64,000 nucleotides of DNA, taken from Tubiluchus corallicola. Lineage: Eukaryota > Priapulida > Priapulimorpha > Priapulimorphida > Tubiluchidae. The notes beneath the pieces are model-generated. The model worked only from the letters and a program-made list of their open reading frames with translations, was not told where the DNA came from and searched no databases. Positions 24,501 to 36,300 of the stretch are shown in pieces; the stretch's first letter is position 1; each line of letters starts with the position of its first letter. Location: the NCBI GenBank assembly GCA_030141605.1, contig JAQGDQ010000197.1, positions 1 through 64,000 of the forward strand, in the 5' to 3' direction. A program made the position numbers and the translations under genes.

Positions 24501-27500
24501 TTATAATGTGAATTCACTTGATATGAGATGAACTTTTGAGTTTGAATCATAGATTTAAATGCCACACGTCGGCGAAAGATTGAACAATACATTGCGAGTG
24601 TGTTTGCGTACTGCTGTTTTTGCCTAACAAATGAACGCAGTTTTTACCTAAGTACATCTTACCCGTTGTTTGTCTTACAGCAGACTGTTGATTTTGTATA
24701 ACAAAATGGCACCCATTGTTGGCAATTTGTACAAGTCTAGCAGTTTCTTTGCTCCTGTGCAGCATGTCATTCTATGACCTGAAAGCACAATTTGTGCAAT
24801 GTGTGGTGTACATTTATTTATTTTATATCACGTTTATTTCAGGTTATGACAAGTACCATAGAACAGTAAATAAAAAGATTTCATTAAAATCATTATCTAA
24901 AAATGTTGCAAGACAAATAAAAATAAATATTTGCACAAAGAACAGAGGATTAGTAAGTTAAATATTTTAAAAAATTGTTAGTAAGTGTGTATTCCCAAGG
25001 GGCAAAAATTTTCGAAGTTAAAATGACATCAGTATTCAGAATAAAAATGTGTATGACTATGTTGTTTGAATTTAGAACGCGCTGACGAAGACTAAAGTAA
25101 CTTCTATTTATTATATACTAGTTATTCTAGCACATTACTTTCTGTGCTTTTTCCCTTCACAATGACAATGAATTATTGCTTAATTTAGTCAGATGAGGTA
25201 CAAGATTTGCATCGAAAACGCTGTCATTCGGAACAATTATTCCAGCACCGGCAAGCGCCATTTATCCGATGCACTAGTGCTCCGGGCACACCAGTGCATC
25301 CTTCGACTACTAGGAGACGTCGAACTGGGATTAAAGACCGTCCAAATCACAGTCTGAACCTGTGGAGTATCATGAAGAATTGCATCGGCAAAGAACTCTC
25401 AAAAATTCCCATGCCGGTAAGTGCGAATATACCTGCCTGATCTTTTATTTCTTTACTCGGTTGAGTTACTGTAACTTGATGTCTACTGCCTAGTGATGTC
25501 AACCATGTATTGACTTATCTAGAATTTCTAAGGTTTAAACTTGTAAGTCTGAAAATGTTCACTTAATGTTCACTCAATTAAATAATTGGCTGTAAATATG
25601 TTGTATTAAGTAACCACAAAATTTTATATGAAATTCTCATAACATTTTTACATGAAAAACGTGTGTATTGAACTCGCCTCATAAGTGTCAAAGGTGTGTG
25701 TGCAAACTAAATAATCTAAATTTTAAATGCGCTTGATCATCCTAATCACAACACAAAATTAAATTTGGAATTGAAAGAACATTTTAACTACTACTTGTTT
25801 TTTTAATTGATTTTGAAACTTCATTTGAGAGAAACTATAATGCAGTATTTATTTTTACCATGTTGCAGGGTGAGCTATGGTTTACTCATCTCACAATTTT
25901 GCCCATTCTGTTTCATTTGAATTGCCCATTTTTCAAACCATAAAAATCCAATTGTGGACTTTAGAAACTAATTCTATTCTTATATATCTAATGAGCAAGT
26001 TGATACCTCTGTGCACATGTATAATGAAAGAAATAGCTGGAAATAGCTTTTGTTTTTACATATGCAAATTCTTTCCTTTGGTTTTTTCACTGATTATTCA
26101 CGAAAATGTAGCATAAAAAAACTTGCAGTGTATTATTGTATTCCTGTAGGTTAATTTTAGTGAACCGCTTTCAATGCTGCAGCGATTGACAGAAGATTTT
26201 GAATACGCTTACCTACTAGATGGTGCTGCTCAATGTGATGATCCACATGAACAGATGGCGTATGTTGCAGCCTTCACTGTCTCATCATACTCAACGACAA
26301 CGAATAGAACTTACAAACCATTTAATCCATTATTAGGCGAAACTTACGAATGTGATAGACGTGATGATTTAGGCTGGCGTGCCTTTTCTGAACAGGTAAC
26401 GTTGTTTTTGTTGCTTGGTGTATTGCAATTGCACAGAATTGTGGGATTGATGATAATGCATGGCTAATTTGGTGAGAAACTAAGGGGAAATTCAAGTTAC
26501 ACTGTTATGGTTATTTGAATGACAGTAAGGTGTATTGCATGTAACATTAATCTACATGTCTTGGGATGACTTATGCTTGATTATACAGTAGGCGCTGCTT
26601 AATAGACTTACATTGGGTTGGAAGTGGTTTAACCAAATTATGCGATTGATATTATTAGCCAAAGGGTGTAGTATTACTAGTACAGAAGTTTGAGTCATTA
26701 TCACTCTTCAACTTAGTATGCACTGTAAAGGCTGTGAGAGCTTTAAATGTCAAGTCTTTATGCTTATGCTCTATATTTCAAAATTAATTCTGTGCTCTTA
26801 ATTGTTCTATGATCGTCTGCAATTTCGAAGAAAATGCATCTATGGCATAGCAATAACAGTTAATTGATTAAACCTTCTATGAGAAGCTGCAAGAGCTTAA
26901 AAAAGAAACTGCTATAGGCATGTGATTAAAAGTTTAGCTTCCATAAATTCTTGGGCAAGAAGGTTACTTGCATGGGATGAGCGGGTGACAGGTTCAAACC
27001 ATGTATTAGTGCATGATAAACGACCTGCTTACATACAAAATGGTACATAATATAATTGTTTCTACGTATGGTATAGTGTACAAAAGTGAAGTAACGGTGA
27101 AATAAAAGTAGTAAAAGCTCGGTCATACAAAAGTGTTTTATTTTAAGTACGTTAAGTGAAAATATTGAGGGAATTGTTTAGAATTATTTGATACAATTGT
27201 ATCAGTTTTATATACACCTGAATAGAAGCGGCACGTTCCAGACGTTTTAAGTCATTTCGGCGATTGATTCTGTTAACTGTGAGTCTAATAAATGGTGTCT
27301 ACTGTATTTCCTTTACCATGACGCATGTATTAAAATTCAATTCAGTCCACCCTTTATTTCAGCATTAATTATAAGTAACCTGTATTGTCTAACATGCATG
27401 GTATGGCCAAAAAGACCTGTGATATAATACTAAAATAAATTTTCTGCTTAGTTTTTTTTGAGCACTGCTTGTTCTGTTTAGTGTAAAATAGTAAAATAAT

Positions 27501-30500
27501 TTTACTAGTAACATACTAATTTGTACTAATATTTCTATTATTTTTATTTGCATGAAATGACTAACTGTGGACTAAAACCTGCCTGTTGCAAGCTTTGGTT
27601 GCCTGATATCTCCACACTGGGGATACTTTTGGTTTGGTACATTTAATTTATTAAAGCATGCTGTAATAACATGGTTACTGTTTAGTGTATTTGCCTGCTC
27701 AGTTCTAGTACTAACAAAGTAATATTAATTTCCTGCCACCTGTTTCTGATATTTTGACATATGTTGTTGATGCTGGTGGTATCAGAAGAATCTGAAACTA
27801 ACACAATTAAAAACTGTTCTATTTCTTAGATACGGCTGTGTTTATTTTCTAAAGTTGTTAAGCTAAAGTGACTCGGTACTATTCTAATATTCTTAACCCT
27901 CGGCAGCCGCAAATGGTTACTAATACACCCCGAACGTCTATATTGAGTTACAACTTTGTACCTTTGTACCATGAAGACATCACTACCTTTTTTCTTAGAA
28001 TCGTGTTTAAGTGGTTATCGGTCTACTATAAGGTGTCGTTTGACTTCTTGCATGTCATCCGCTTTGGTTGTAATATTGATTACAACTCAGTAAGGTGAGA
28101 TTTCACTCAAGCCCTGACATTGCTGTCATGTCGTATTTCTCTATTAACTGATATAGGCAAAAATGAAAAGTAAACAAATGGGAAATATTTTATTGTGCAT
28201 GTTAGCTGGCTTTAAAATGTACTGTTATTGTGAAAAAAATATCGTATGTTAGGCCATTAAGACTAAATTAAGTGATGTGACATACTTACTAATTAAAAAC
28301 ATGCCTTCTGACAATTTTCTTACAATTTTTAATGTGCAACCTTAATGCAGGTTTTGCTAATACAGCAAAGTAATCAAAGGTATGAAGTAGGTTTATTGAC
28401 CAACTGAACTAATATAGTAACATTTCTTCTATATTTATGCATGGAGAGAAATAATTCCATTGCTAGTATTCGCATGACTGTAGAACATTTGTAGGGGCTG
28501 AGAGTTAAGTATGTTATTTGCTGTTAATCTAAAGCACTTGTTTTTTCTTAAAGACCATCATTTCATGGCGTGGAATTCATTTTTCTTTTTGTGCAAAACG
28601 CTGCCAAAACAGGTTTGCTAACGTGTGTACATCAAACTAAACATGTGTAGGAAAATTTATTTTTTGTATTTTTTAACTCTTTATCTAAGAATTGATTTGC
28701 GACACAAAATTAATACATTGAAGGTACCGTTTTAACAATTCAAACCATTCTGTTTAAGCTGTTGTACAACACTTTTAATTATAAAGGATTTTTTGAACGA
28801 TCTTTTAACTTTGCTGAACATACTTTACCATTGGGTTTATTTACACGAGGGTGCCTCAGCCAGTTGAAAATGAATTATCTATGTATGAAGTAAATTATGA
28901 ACATATTTTAGGGAATTATTTTATAAAATATTATTGTGTTTTGTTGCTGTGTAAGCTTGAGTTTACTATGTACTGACGTTTTTCATAGAACAGCGTTAAT
29001 AAGTGTTATCTCAGAGTAAAAAAATTGTTAACAAAGTGGTTTTAAGTCGCTGATTAAAATCGGTCAATTTACCAAGTGATTTTGCTGTCAAACAGTTAGT
29101 TTCAGTTTATTTTACTGTGTGTTAAGGTCAGCCATCATCCTCCTGCAGCTGCAATGTACACTGAAGGAAGAGAGTGGATTTGTTACCAGGAGTTTACCAT
29201 GTCCAGCAAATTTCGTGGGAAATATCTCAACATTATCCCTTTGGGTGTAGCCCATTTAGAATTTCCTAGTTCAGGCAATCACTACACCTGGCGAAAGGTA
29301 TTGTAGAATGCTGTTTAATGCATCCTATTCAGCCTGTGCATAGAACTATGTTTCATTATTGTTTAGCAGGCGTCATGTCAACCAATCAGGCAACAAAGTG
29401 TACTGCAACAGGTAGGTTTTAGAGTTCAAAGACGTGCATTGTTGATGTTAATCTTTTAGGGCTCAAACTTGCTTTGCAAGCCTGTAACATGCTCTGCTTT
29501 TCGCATGGTATGCATTTCTCTAGGTATCGCATCACCCACCGGCTGCGGCACAGTTTGCCGAGGGACCCGGTTGGGTGATGAGTAAGGATTTCTGTGTAAA
29601 GAGCAAATTTCGTGGAAAGTATTTACAGGTTATGCCAATTGGGTTAAATCAACTTGAATTTACAAAGTCTGGACATGTATATACATGGAAAAAGGTAAAT
29701 TGGCAAGAGATGAGAAATCTTGAATGTTATGTGAGTTGTTTTATACAGCATGTTTGTTTTTTGTTGTTGTTGTTGTTATTGTGTTTTTCGATAAGATAGT
29801 TTGCTTTAGCTATTTAGCTGTTTGTACCAAGTAGTGAATTTTCTTAGTGAATTTTTTGTGTGATGTGAGTGCCGTATTAAGACAGTGGTTGGCATACTTT
29901 TTTATGCACTGCATAATTTTACATGATTTAAAAAGATCCACAGAGCAAATTCAGTAAAAACTGTTGTTGTGTCGGTTTGTGTAACATTTTATTCTTGTAC
30001 TGAATAAAACATTAGTGTTTCTATAAAGCTACATATATTGTGAACAGTGTTTAACAATTTACTATATATTATGGCTTATATATTTCATTAATTGATATGC
30101 AAACTCGTTTCAATAATTTGTTGCAAGAAACTAAAAGAAATTTGTTGAAACTGAAATCGAATGTAATTAGTATTATAAAAGTGACGTCGGACAATAATAC
30201 GGATTTTGCACCCCTTTTTTATTACTTTCCTTGTATTTTACATGGTTACTGTTTTAGGAGGTAAGTATTTATTGCACGTTTTTCTTTGCATGCTTCTTTT
30301 CTTACTGTTCTGCAGTCTGTCTGCTTTCAGTTTTAGTGAATCTAGTTTTTATTAAAATTGTTGCATTTTGTTTAAAGATAAAGTTTAGATTATAAAGTTG
30401 TGCAATTCATTCAAAAAATATTGGTCATGATTGCTTTAATTTGTTGTCACTTTGATGTTATACTTTGTCTTCATGTAATCTGTTGAAAGATTGCAATTGG

Positions 30501-33340
30501 TATGCCAGATGAAGGTGACTGAATAAATAGAACAATGCCTTTGCTTAAGTGGATGCTGGTAATTATTTTCACCTTAAGAATTCAATTTCTTCATCTCCAA
30601 TCTGTTTGGAAATTTTTCTGTTAGACAAAGGTTATTTGAGCCATCGCAGTTTCATCAAATCAAACATTTATGTAATTTGTATTGCTTTTTTAGCAGATGT
30701 GACTGTTAGAGCTTGCAACGTTAGTGATAGTCATTGGTATCATTGGACAGTAACTTGTACACATTTTAGTTTTGTGTAGAAAGTATTTCTTATGTTTTAG
30801 ACATAAATGTATTTGTGTGATAAGTTTATGGACCTTTTGAGCCTCATGAAAAACGATGTAAGTCTGTTTAACGTAAAGTATTTCAGATGAAAGTGAAGCT
30901 TGTAATTTTTTACAATTCAATTCAATACATTTATTTGTTTACCTATGGTTATGTCAAGCTATTTGCCACAAATTTCATTTTTAACTAATTTTTTTACATT
31001 GCACCTTTTGTAAATTTTCTACACAACATTTTTAATACTTGCGTGATTTTCATGATATTTGTTGCTGTGTAGGTGATGACAACAGTTCACAACATCATTG
31101 TTGGAAAATTGTGGATAGATCAATCAGGAGAGATGGACATTGTCAATCACAAGACAAAAGATGTTTGTCGGCTAAAATATTATGCTTATAGTTATTTTTC
31201 TCGTGAAGCACCGCGAAAGGTATTTCATCTTAGTTTTATATAGTCACTTTAACAAAAATTATGAAGTTATATTTATAAAAAGCAATTTTTGTTTTATAAA
31301 ATATCACAATTTAGGCATTGGTCACTTGGGCAATTATCACACGCAATTAGTACATGCGGTAATTGATAAGAAATAATGGTACTATTGCATGTTGAAGATG
31401 AGTAAGTGTTGAGGTTGAGTATAATACTAGTAAGTTCTGAATGCACAGTTCCATAAGAACAAACTAGCTATGAGTAGATAGTATGGAACTTATTTGCTGC
31501 ACAGCATTTATTTCTTATCAAAGCCTCTTTTTATTGAGCATGTTGGTAAGTTCATAGATACATCTTCACTATAATAAACTTTATTGTATTATATTATCAA
31601 ATTTATTAATGTGGTTCTGAAGAATTTCATTAATTTTGATTGTTACGCTCTCTAGGTTACGGGTGTTGTGACAGATGCAGCTGGTGGTGTACGATGGGTG
31701 TTATCCGGTCATTGGGATGATAAGATTGAAGGTGCTAGAGTCATTGAAAAAGCTGATAACAGTAGCAGCTTTACGTCTAAGCAGAGTAGTAAGCCCTTGT
31801 TAGAAACGTATGCACCAGTTTTACTATGGAAGCGACGTGTGCCTCCGTAAGTCATAATTTTGTTATTAGCGCTTTTCTGTCATTTTCTGGTGTTTCAAAC
31901 AATTTTTGGTCATTTTTGCCTCTCTGTTACTCTCGTAATCAACGTGGCATTGGTTAGATGGTTAGAATTAGTCATGATATACAGAGTGACTGACAGCCTA
32001 ATTCTAATATCTTCTATGTGAAATTTTATTTCTTAATTGGCCTAACTTTCTATGGGATTGTGTTAGGAGATGCTCTAGGAGTAATCTGATTAGTTATAGC
32101 AGATGATAATTCTGAATTTACTGGTTCATTTCTTTTTTGTACACAGACCTGATAACTCGCGATTCTATAACTTCACTCAGTTGACAGTTCAGCTGAATGA
32201 ACCAGAGGAAGGTGTAGCACCCACGGATTCACGAAAGCGACCAGATCAGCGAGCTATGGAGGAAGGTGATTGGGATGCTGCTAATGACGTATGCACTTTT
32301 ATCCTCTTTTACTCTAGTGCATATTTTGTGAAGTATTTGACTCAGTTTCATTCAAATGTCAGCGTGTAAATTTGTCTAGATGACAGTTTTAGTGGTTATT
32401 AATTGCATATTGTTTGATTCTATGTTGGCCTGTTTTGATAACATTGCGTAAAGTACAAATTAACACTTTGTTTAGGGGATTTAATTTTTTACGTTAACTC
32501 AGAGACCTTGTTTTTGGTAAATTTCTTTAGAGGCACTAGATGCTAGTGTAGTAACTGTACTCCTTAGAAAATGTATTACACAAGAGCAGGTCCTCCATTG
32601 GTAAATGATTTGATATTATAGCTAGGCAATGTGAATATCTAATATCTAGTAAAAAGCCTCTAGGTTATGTTGAAAATGTATGAGCAGTTAAACAGTATGT
32701 AACAAAATGATAGTATTTGCAATGAAGTTGTATTACAATTTTACAGTTGAAAGTGAAGCTGGAGGAGAAACAGAGACGTAAGAGGCGTGAGAGAGAACAG
32801 GAAACTGAGAATGCAGCTGCCCAGGGTATGTACACGTGTCCTGTGTCCTGTACCTGTACACGTGTCCTGTTTTCTACTTGTGAATGTATTGGCGAAACTG
32901 TCTAGCTTTTTGCCCCTAATTTTTCCATCTTAGTACTAACTAGTTGCATGCAGAAACGTAAGAGTTAATCTCTAGATTGTTCGCTAGCAAACTATGGTAC
33001 TAGCATTTCAAGTACTTTGTGAGGGATAAAATTTTAATAGTTTTTCTCCGGTCCTTTTGCAAGTTTTTTGCACCTTGAATTTAAAGATATTCATCGCTGC
33101 AGTTGCTGAATGTAGCTTTATCATTAATTTGATGCTTTCAGTTACAGTCGTGTATAATTTGCAGGACGGCCTTTTAAGCCTTACGAGCCGGTGTGGTTTC
33201 GAAAAGAACGTAACCCTTTGACAGGAAGTTTAATACATATGTACAAAGGGAACTATTGGGAATGTAAAGAGGTGCAAGACTGGAGCATGTGTCCAAAGTT
33301 ATTTACTCTCGAGGAGGCGGGACAATCAGCATCTCCATAG
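12370..33340 (+). CDS. OSBP: Oxysterol-binding protein, 16 coding exons plus one alternative exon
   Basis: Cytosolic lipid exchanger acting at ER-Golgi contacts: the PH domain binds Golgi PI4P/Arf1, the FFAT motif binds ER VAP proteins, and the ORD carries sterol out and PI4P back. Exons: 12370-12515, 17708-17831, 19174-19255, 20094-20213, 20642-20775, 22533-22722, 23238-23334, 24225-24390, 25189-25416, 26150-26395, 29127-29297 or 29524-29694, 31073-31219, 31656-31846, 32147-32288, 32747-32825, 33165-33340. All junctions are GT-AG and the phases agree, giving 812 residues (vertebrate OSBP is about 807). PH domain about 16-112, helical region about 120-250, FFAT-like 276-282, ORD about 405-800 with EQ|VSHHPP at 510-517. 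Similarity to vertebrate OSBP extends over the whole length. No stops or frameshifts were seen. Confidence 0.96.
14958..15716 (+). pseudogene. LINE ORF2 C-terminal fragment, open reading frame
   Basis: Starts near RT motif D ([10 protein letters not shown]) and motif E ([20 protein letters not shown]), then the thumb and a C-terminal region ending in a GVKLWNSLP motif common to jockey/CR1-type elements. There is no internal stop, so the copy is fairly young, but the FADD/YADD-bearing half is lost. The first Met is not a biological start. Confidence 0.8.
14958..16225 (+). mobile_element. CR1/L2-like LINE 3' fragment
   Basis: A 252-codon LINE ORF2 C terminus followed by an untranslated tail. 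The tail includes a hairpin near 16102-16145 (AGGGCAGG pairing with CCTGCCCT) and ends in short TCTATG-type repeats near 16213-16225, a tail style known from CR1/L2-type elements. It is 5'-truncated: RT catalytic motifs are missing. The clade is inferred from the KYLG..ID..L.W..HI pattern only. Confidence 0.75.
16562..16690. repeat. Dispersed repeat, copy 1
   Basis: About 130 bp that resembles 22855-22980 in the same orientation, with shared blocks such as AGCCTTTTCACAGTTT, GTCAAAGGTTA and GTGGGTAAAGCAAA. Probably an unnamed MITE or SINE. Confidence 0.6.
17708..17831 (+). CDS. OSBP: OSBP exon 2: second half of PH domain
   Basis: Acceptor tttcag|A and donor AAA|gtaggg. Encodes HTCRGTISL and SRTFHLK, the beta-strand core of the OSBP PH domain. 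It completes the split Arg codon of exon 1 and ends in phase 0. It lies after a 5.2-kb intron that hosts a LINE. Confidence 0.93.
19174..19255 (+). CDS. OSBP: OSBP exon 3: PH C-terminal helix
   Basis: Acceptor gtttag|GCC and donor AAG|gttag. Encodes [19 protein letters not shown], the closing PH helix with its conserved Trp. Ends in phase 1. Confidence 0.95.
20094..20213 (+). CDS. OSBP: OSBP exon 4: helical region
   Basis: Acceptor ttttag|CT and donor ATG|gtaagc. Encodes [10 protein letters not shown] and CNDLITKH, the start of the helical dimerisation region. Ends in phase 1. Confidence 0.94.
20642..20775 (+). CDS. OSBP: OSBP exon 5: helical region
   Basis: Acceptor cactag|GT and donor AAT|gtgcgt. 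Encodes LQRSLAELE and [16 protein letters not shown], a very conserved OSBP helix. Ends in phase 0. Confidence 0.95.
21233..21271. repeat. Small intronic hairpin
   Basis: CTATGGAAATGGAA and TTCCATTCCATAG form an almost perfect stem around an 11-base loop in OSBP intron 5. Significance unknown. Confidence 0.55.
22533..22722 (+). CDS. OSBP: OSBP exon 6: coiled coil
   Basis: Acceptor tttcag|GCT and donor GGCG|gtatga. Encodes [20 protein letters not shown] and [11 protein letters not shown], a strong coiled coil. Ends in phase 1. Confidence 0.95.
22855..22980. repeat. Dispersed repeat, copy 2
   Basis: Partner of 16562-16690, in OSBP intron 6. Next to it, 22985-23005 carries an inverted copy of the internal block GTCAAAGGTTAA, which would allow folding. 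Confidence 0.6.
23238..23334 (+). CDS. OSBP: OSBP exon 7: FFAT-like motif
   Basis: Acceptor ttgcag|CT and donor ATAG|gtgtgt. Encodes [12 protein letters not shown], an acid-flanked FFAT-like VAP-binding motif in which the usual second Phe is His. Ends in phase 2. Confidence 0.93.
24225..24390 (+). CDS. OSBP: OSBP exon 8: Ser-rich linker
   Basis: Acceptor gtttag|G and donor CAC|gtataa. Encodes a low-complexity linker starting [15 protein letters not shown] and rich in Ser/Lys, in the position of the phosphorylated linker of vertebrate OSBP. Ends in phase 0. Confidence 0.87.
25189..25416 (+). CDS. OSBP: OSBP exon 9: linker and ORD start
   Basis: Acceptor atttag|TCA and donor CCG|gtaagt. A basic linker ([13 protein letters not shown]) leads into [20 protein letters not shown], the ORD lid region. 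Ends in phase 0. Confidence 0.95.
26150..26395 (+). CDS. OSBP: OSBP exon 10: ORD, up to the EQ before SHHPP
   Basis: Acceptor ctgtag|GTT and donor CAG|gtaacg. Encodes [26 protein letters not shown] and [14 protein letters not shown], and ends FSEQ, so the signature EQVSHHPP is split by the following intron. Ends in phase 0. Confidence 0.97.
26396..29126 (+). other. OSBP intron 10 (2.7 kb)
   Basis: The intron before the duplicated exons. A tRNA-like piece with a B-box-like GGTTCAAACC lies near 26990. A TGCATG (Rbfox-type) hexamer lies at 28438-28443. No third copy of the HHPP exon was found here. Confidence 0.6.
29127..29297 (+). CDS. OSBP: OSBP exon 11a: alternative HHPP exon, first copy
   Basis: 171 bp, 57 codons, phase 0 at both ends. 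Acceptor gttaag|GTC has a weak pyrimidine tract; donor AAG|gtattg. It encodes [17 protein letters not shown], then SSKFRGKYL and HYTWRK. The two His of HHPP contact the PI4P phosphate in the family. The 57 residues align end to end without a gap with exon 11b, so one of the two is probably used per transcript. Confidence 0.93.
29524..29694 (+). CDS. OSBP: OSBP exon 11b: alternative HHPP exon, second copy
   Basis: 171 bp, 57 codons, phase 0 at both ends, 226 bp after exon 11a. Acceptor tctctag|GTA has a better pyrimidine tract; donor AAG|gtaaat. It encodes [17 protein letters not shown], then [15 protein letters not shown] and YTWKK. About 32 of 57 residues equal exon 11a. No stop or splice damage is visible, so it is not a dead copy. 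Confidence 0.94.
29695..31072 (+). other. OSBP intron after exon 11b (1.4 kb)
   Basis: AT-rich, with a TTG-repeat stretch near 29758-29778 and a TGCATG hexamer at 30287-30292, about 590 bp after exon 11b. No coding sequence or third exon copy seen. Confidence 0.55.
31073..31219 (+). CDS. OSBP: OSBP exon 12: ORD
   Basis: Acceptor gtgtag|GTG and donor AAG|gtattt. Encodes [25 protein letters not shown] and [11 protein letters not shown], core ORD strands. Phase 0 at both ends. Confidence 0.97.
31656..31846 (+). CDS. OSBP: OSBP exon 13: ORD
   Basis: Acceptor tctctag|GTT and donor CCTCC|gtaagt. Encodes [22 protein letters not shown] and [10 protein letters not shown]. Ends in phase 2. Confidence 0.95.
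32147..32288 (+). CDS. OSBP: OSBP exon 14: ORD
   Basis: Acceptor acacag|A and donor GAC|gtatgc. Encodes [20 protein letters not shown] and [18 protein letters not shown], the conserved PTDSR..RPDQR block of the ORD. Ends in phase 0. Confidence 0.97.
32747..32825 (+). CDS. OSBP: OSBP exon 15: charged C-terminal helix
   Basis: Acceptor tttacag|TTG and donor CAGG|gtatgt. Encodes [16 protein letters not shown], the charged helix of the ORD C terminus. Ends in phase 1. Confidence 0.94.
33165..33340 (+). CDS. OSBP: OSBP exon 16: C terminus and stop
   Basis: Acceptor ttgcag|GA. Encodes [34 protein letters not shown] and CPKLF, then about a dozen unconserved residues to TAG at 33338-33340. Confidence 0.96.
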
Positions 33341-36300
33341 AAACAAAGACTGAGATACTTGAGAATGATGTGATCATGTCTGTATGACAGCTAATGAAAT
33401 CTGTTTCCATTGTAGATGAACCTGCATCAAATTAAGCAAAATGCAGAGATAAAATGGAATAGAAAATAAACAGTATAACAGTTGAAACAGACGGATATAT
33501 TAAACCACTTGTGTGTACTGTGTACGTGCAGTTTCTTTAAAAAAATAGTGCAAATATATAAATTTATTAGCCTTTGTGAGCAAGGCTTTGGTATTTTTTT
33601 CTTTGACAAGTGCAGCATAATTTTTGAACTAGAAGTTCAAGTGCATGAGATTCTTCATTAGATCAGATTACTAATGAAAACAACTATTTTCGTTTCTATT
33701 ACCAAAAATTACTTTCCTTCAAACTAAAGCTTTGAATCATTTTAGTCTTGACACCAGTACTGTACTGCCCTGAAAATAGCATGAAATATTTAAACTAAAT
33801 TATTATGTCAAGTCCTATTATTATAGAAAGTGATCTGTAATTTTTCTTTTGAAAGCAATTTTTGTAGCAAGATGTTAGTTCTAAGCATTGGAATGCATGA
33901 GTAAGATAAATGTGTAAAAAGATCTGAGTTTCTGTGTACAGTTTGCTCGCCTGTGATCAATTCCTATTTATTTCATCTGTAGAATACACTCTTGAGTTTG
34001 TGTATAAGTGGAAGATGCTTTCACTTTATTCCTTAATCTGGCTTCCATGCCTTGCTCACTCATTTTCTTCACATGTGCCAAGTTTTTACGTATTATTGAT
34101 AGCACATACTTTATTGCTGTGGATTATATATAAAGTAATACATGTTGTGTCTTGCTGGGCAAGATATATTATATTGTTGGAAATGTTATCAGCTAGTATT
34201 ACAACGTACATGCAATGGGCTATTTGAATTTTACAAAGATGTATAGCGGCCATCAGTGGCCAAGTGCAGAGCTTGTTTGTTCATAAATACATAGTGTGGC
34301 CCATCCCTTTATTAACAAGATGTTCATGACAAGTTTTCATCCTTGACTGATCTGTTGTAATGGCTTTATTTTTGAGGGTAGATTTTCTGTAATTTGTCAT
34401 AATAACAATTATTTCCAGCAATAGTTTCGAGTGATCTTTTCTTTAATATCTGTGTTAAATAAATAACCGTAATTATTATAGCAAGTTTTAGCATTGCAGT
34501 TTTCAACATTCATGATAGAGGAGTGCAGACGATCAACCCAATTCCTGTAACTTACAATTACTAATTAGTTTGTTCTCTTTGATTAACTACTGGAAAAAGT
34601 GTATGTTACTAATTTAAGCACTGTATGTTACTGATTGCTGCCGTGAAGTTGATAATACACGCATGTGATGCTACTTTGCTTCGTTAATAATGTAAAGTTA
34701 TTGTTGTTAATATTGAGAGGGAAATAATGTTGTTTTTCTATTCACTATTTCTGTGTTATGTAATTTGTACTGCAGTTAAGGGCTATTTTTTATATTCACT
34801 CAGATGTAACCGTGGTTATCTCACTTCTAAAGTGTCAATTGTGTATGATGTAAATGAATTACACAAATAGTAAACTGAAGTGGTACAACTTTTCTTTATT
34901 ATCTAATACATGCGATATGCTTATAAAAGTTGCAGAAATATGAGGAAATGAAAAAGAAAGAAAATTCCACTCTTTGAAGAATGAGAAACAATTTGTTACT
35001 CATGTCTTTCTTTGCCTGTCAAATTAAGTGAAGTTACATTTTGGAATTTTTCCAAAAGCTATTCAATTATGTTAACTTTTGACATCAGCACAATGCAAGT
35101 ACAGTATCAGTTGAAATGTTTAGATTGAATTCCATGTCAAGTTAAACAGGAGTACTTAATACTGTCATCTGTCGAGGCAAGTTTGGTGCACTTTGAATGG
35201 AGTTTTGATTAAATTTAAGTTTCGGTTCTAGGCTGACTGTGTGTCACTATGATTAAAGGAAAAACTAATCCTCAATCAGCATTTGTTGTATTGAAATTAC
35301 CATGTAATATACGCGCATAAAGTGCAAAAGATCATTCTTATGTCAAATGGACATCGCTGTGGTTGTATTTTTAAAAAATGACACATGGTGGACAGCACAA
35401 AAGCACTCGCAACAAGACTTCTGTAGTTCACTTAGAAATTACACTATTCTGGTGTGGTGTTTTACTGTTCTGCATGCAGTTCTGTGAGATATAATAGGTG
35501 CCAGGCGGGTTAATTAGTTCATAGAGTTCAGTTATAAGTTGTTAAAATAATTACTCAGTTCTTTTTTCAGGGTTAATTCCAGGTTATTGTACTACCATCA
35601 GTAAATGTTTTTGAGTACAGTGGGCAACAACATTTATCAAAAAGTAAAAAATAGAATTCATAATAGATTTTACGTTTTGGATTGTTTATAGTCGATAACA
35701 GTAACTGCAGCTGCAAGAGAAGTTTGCTGAAGCACCTGGCAGGATACGTGTTTATATGACATTGTAACTGAATGACGCCATTTTTCGTTCAAAATGTGAT
35801 GCTGAAGCGTGAAGTAATCGCGTTTTTAAACAGATTTTATTAATTATATAAGGCGCTTATCACAATTCTATTGCCGAAACTGTCTAACATTTTTCTCAAA
35901 TATTAGAATAAGCTGAACTTCCCGAGAGACTTGGCTTTTCCTTTAAAGTTTACTGCTATTTCAAGATAAGATTGATTCACTCAGCACCTATTAGACACAA
36001 GAACTCAAACCTGCCATAAAACAACAATTTGAAATGGTTTTAAAGATCTGTGTCAAAATATAACAATTATTATTTTCATAATCATGCAAGACAATAAATA
36101 TCAATTAAGAGTCAAGAATCCTCAGTTTATCACATCAAAATTGATAATAGAAAGTCATTAGTGTTGCTATTAGCAGCATGAATTTCGTGAAGTTGATACA
36201 CAAAAAAACTATGACAACAGACGAGTTTATACCGTATTAACACTTAAAATCAGAATAAGGTTCTGTAATTGAACACATAGGAATTTCACATATTGCTATA

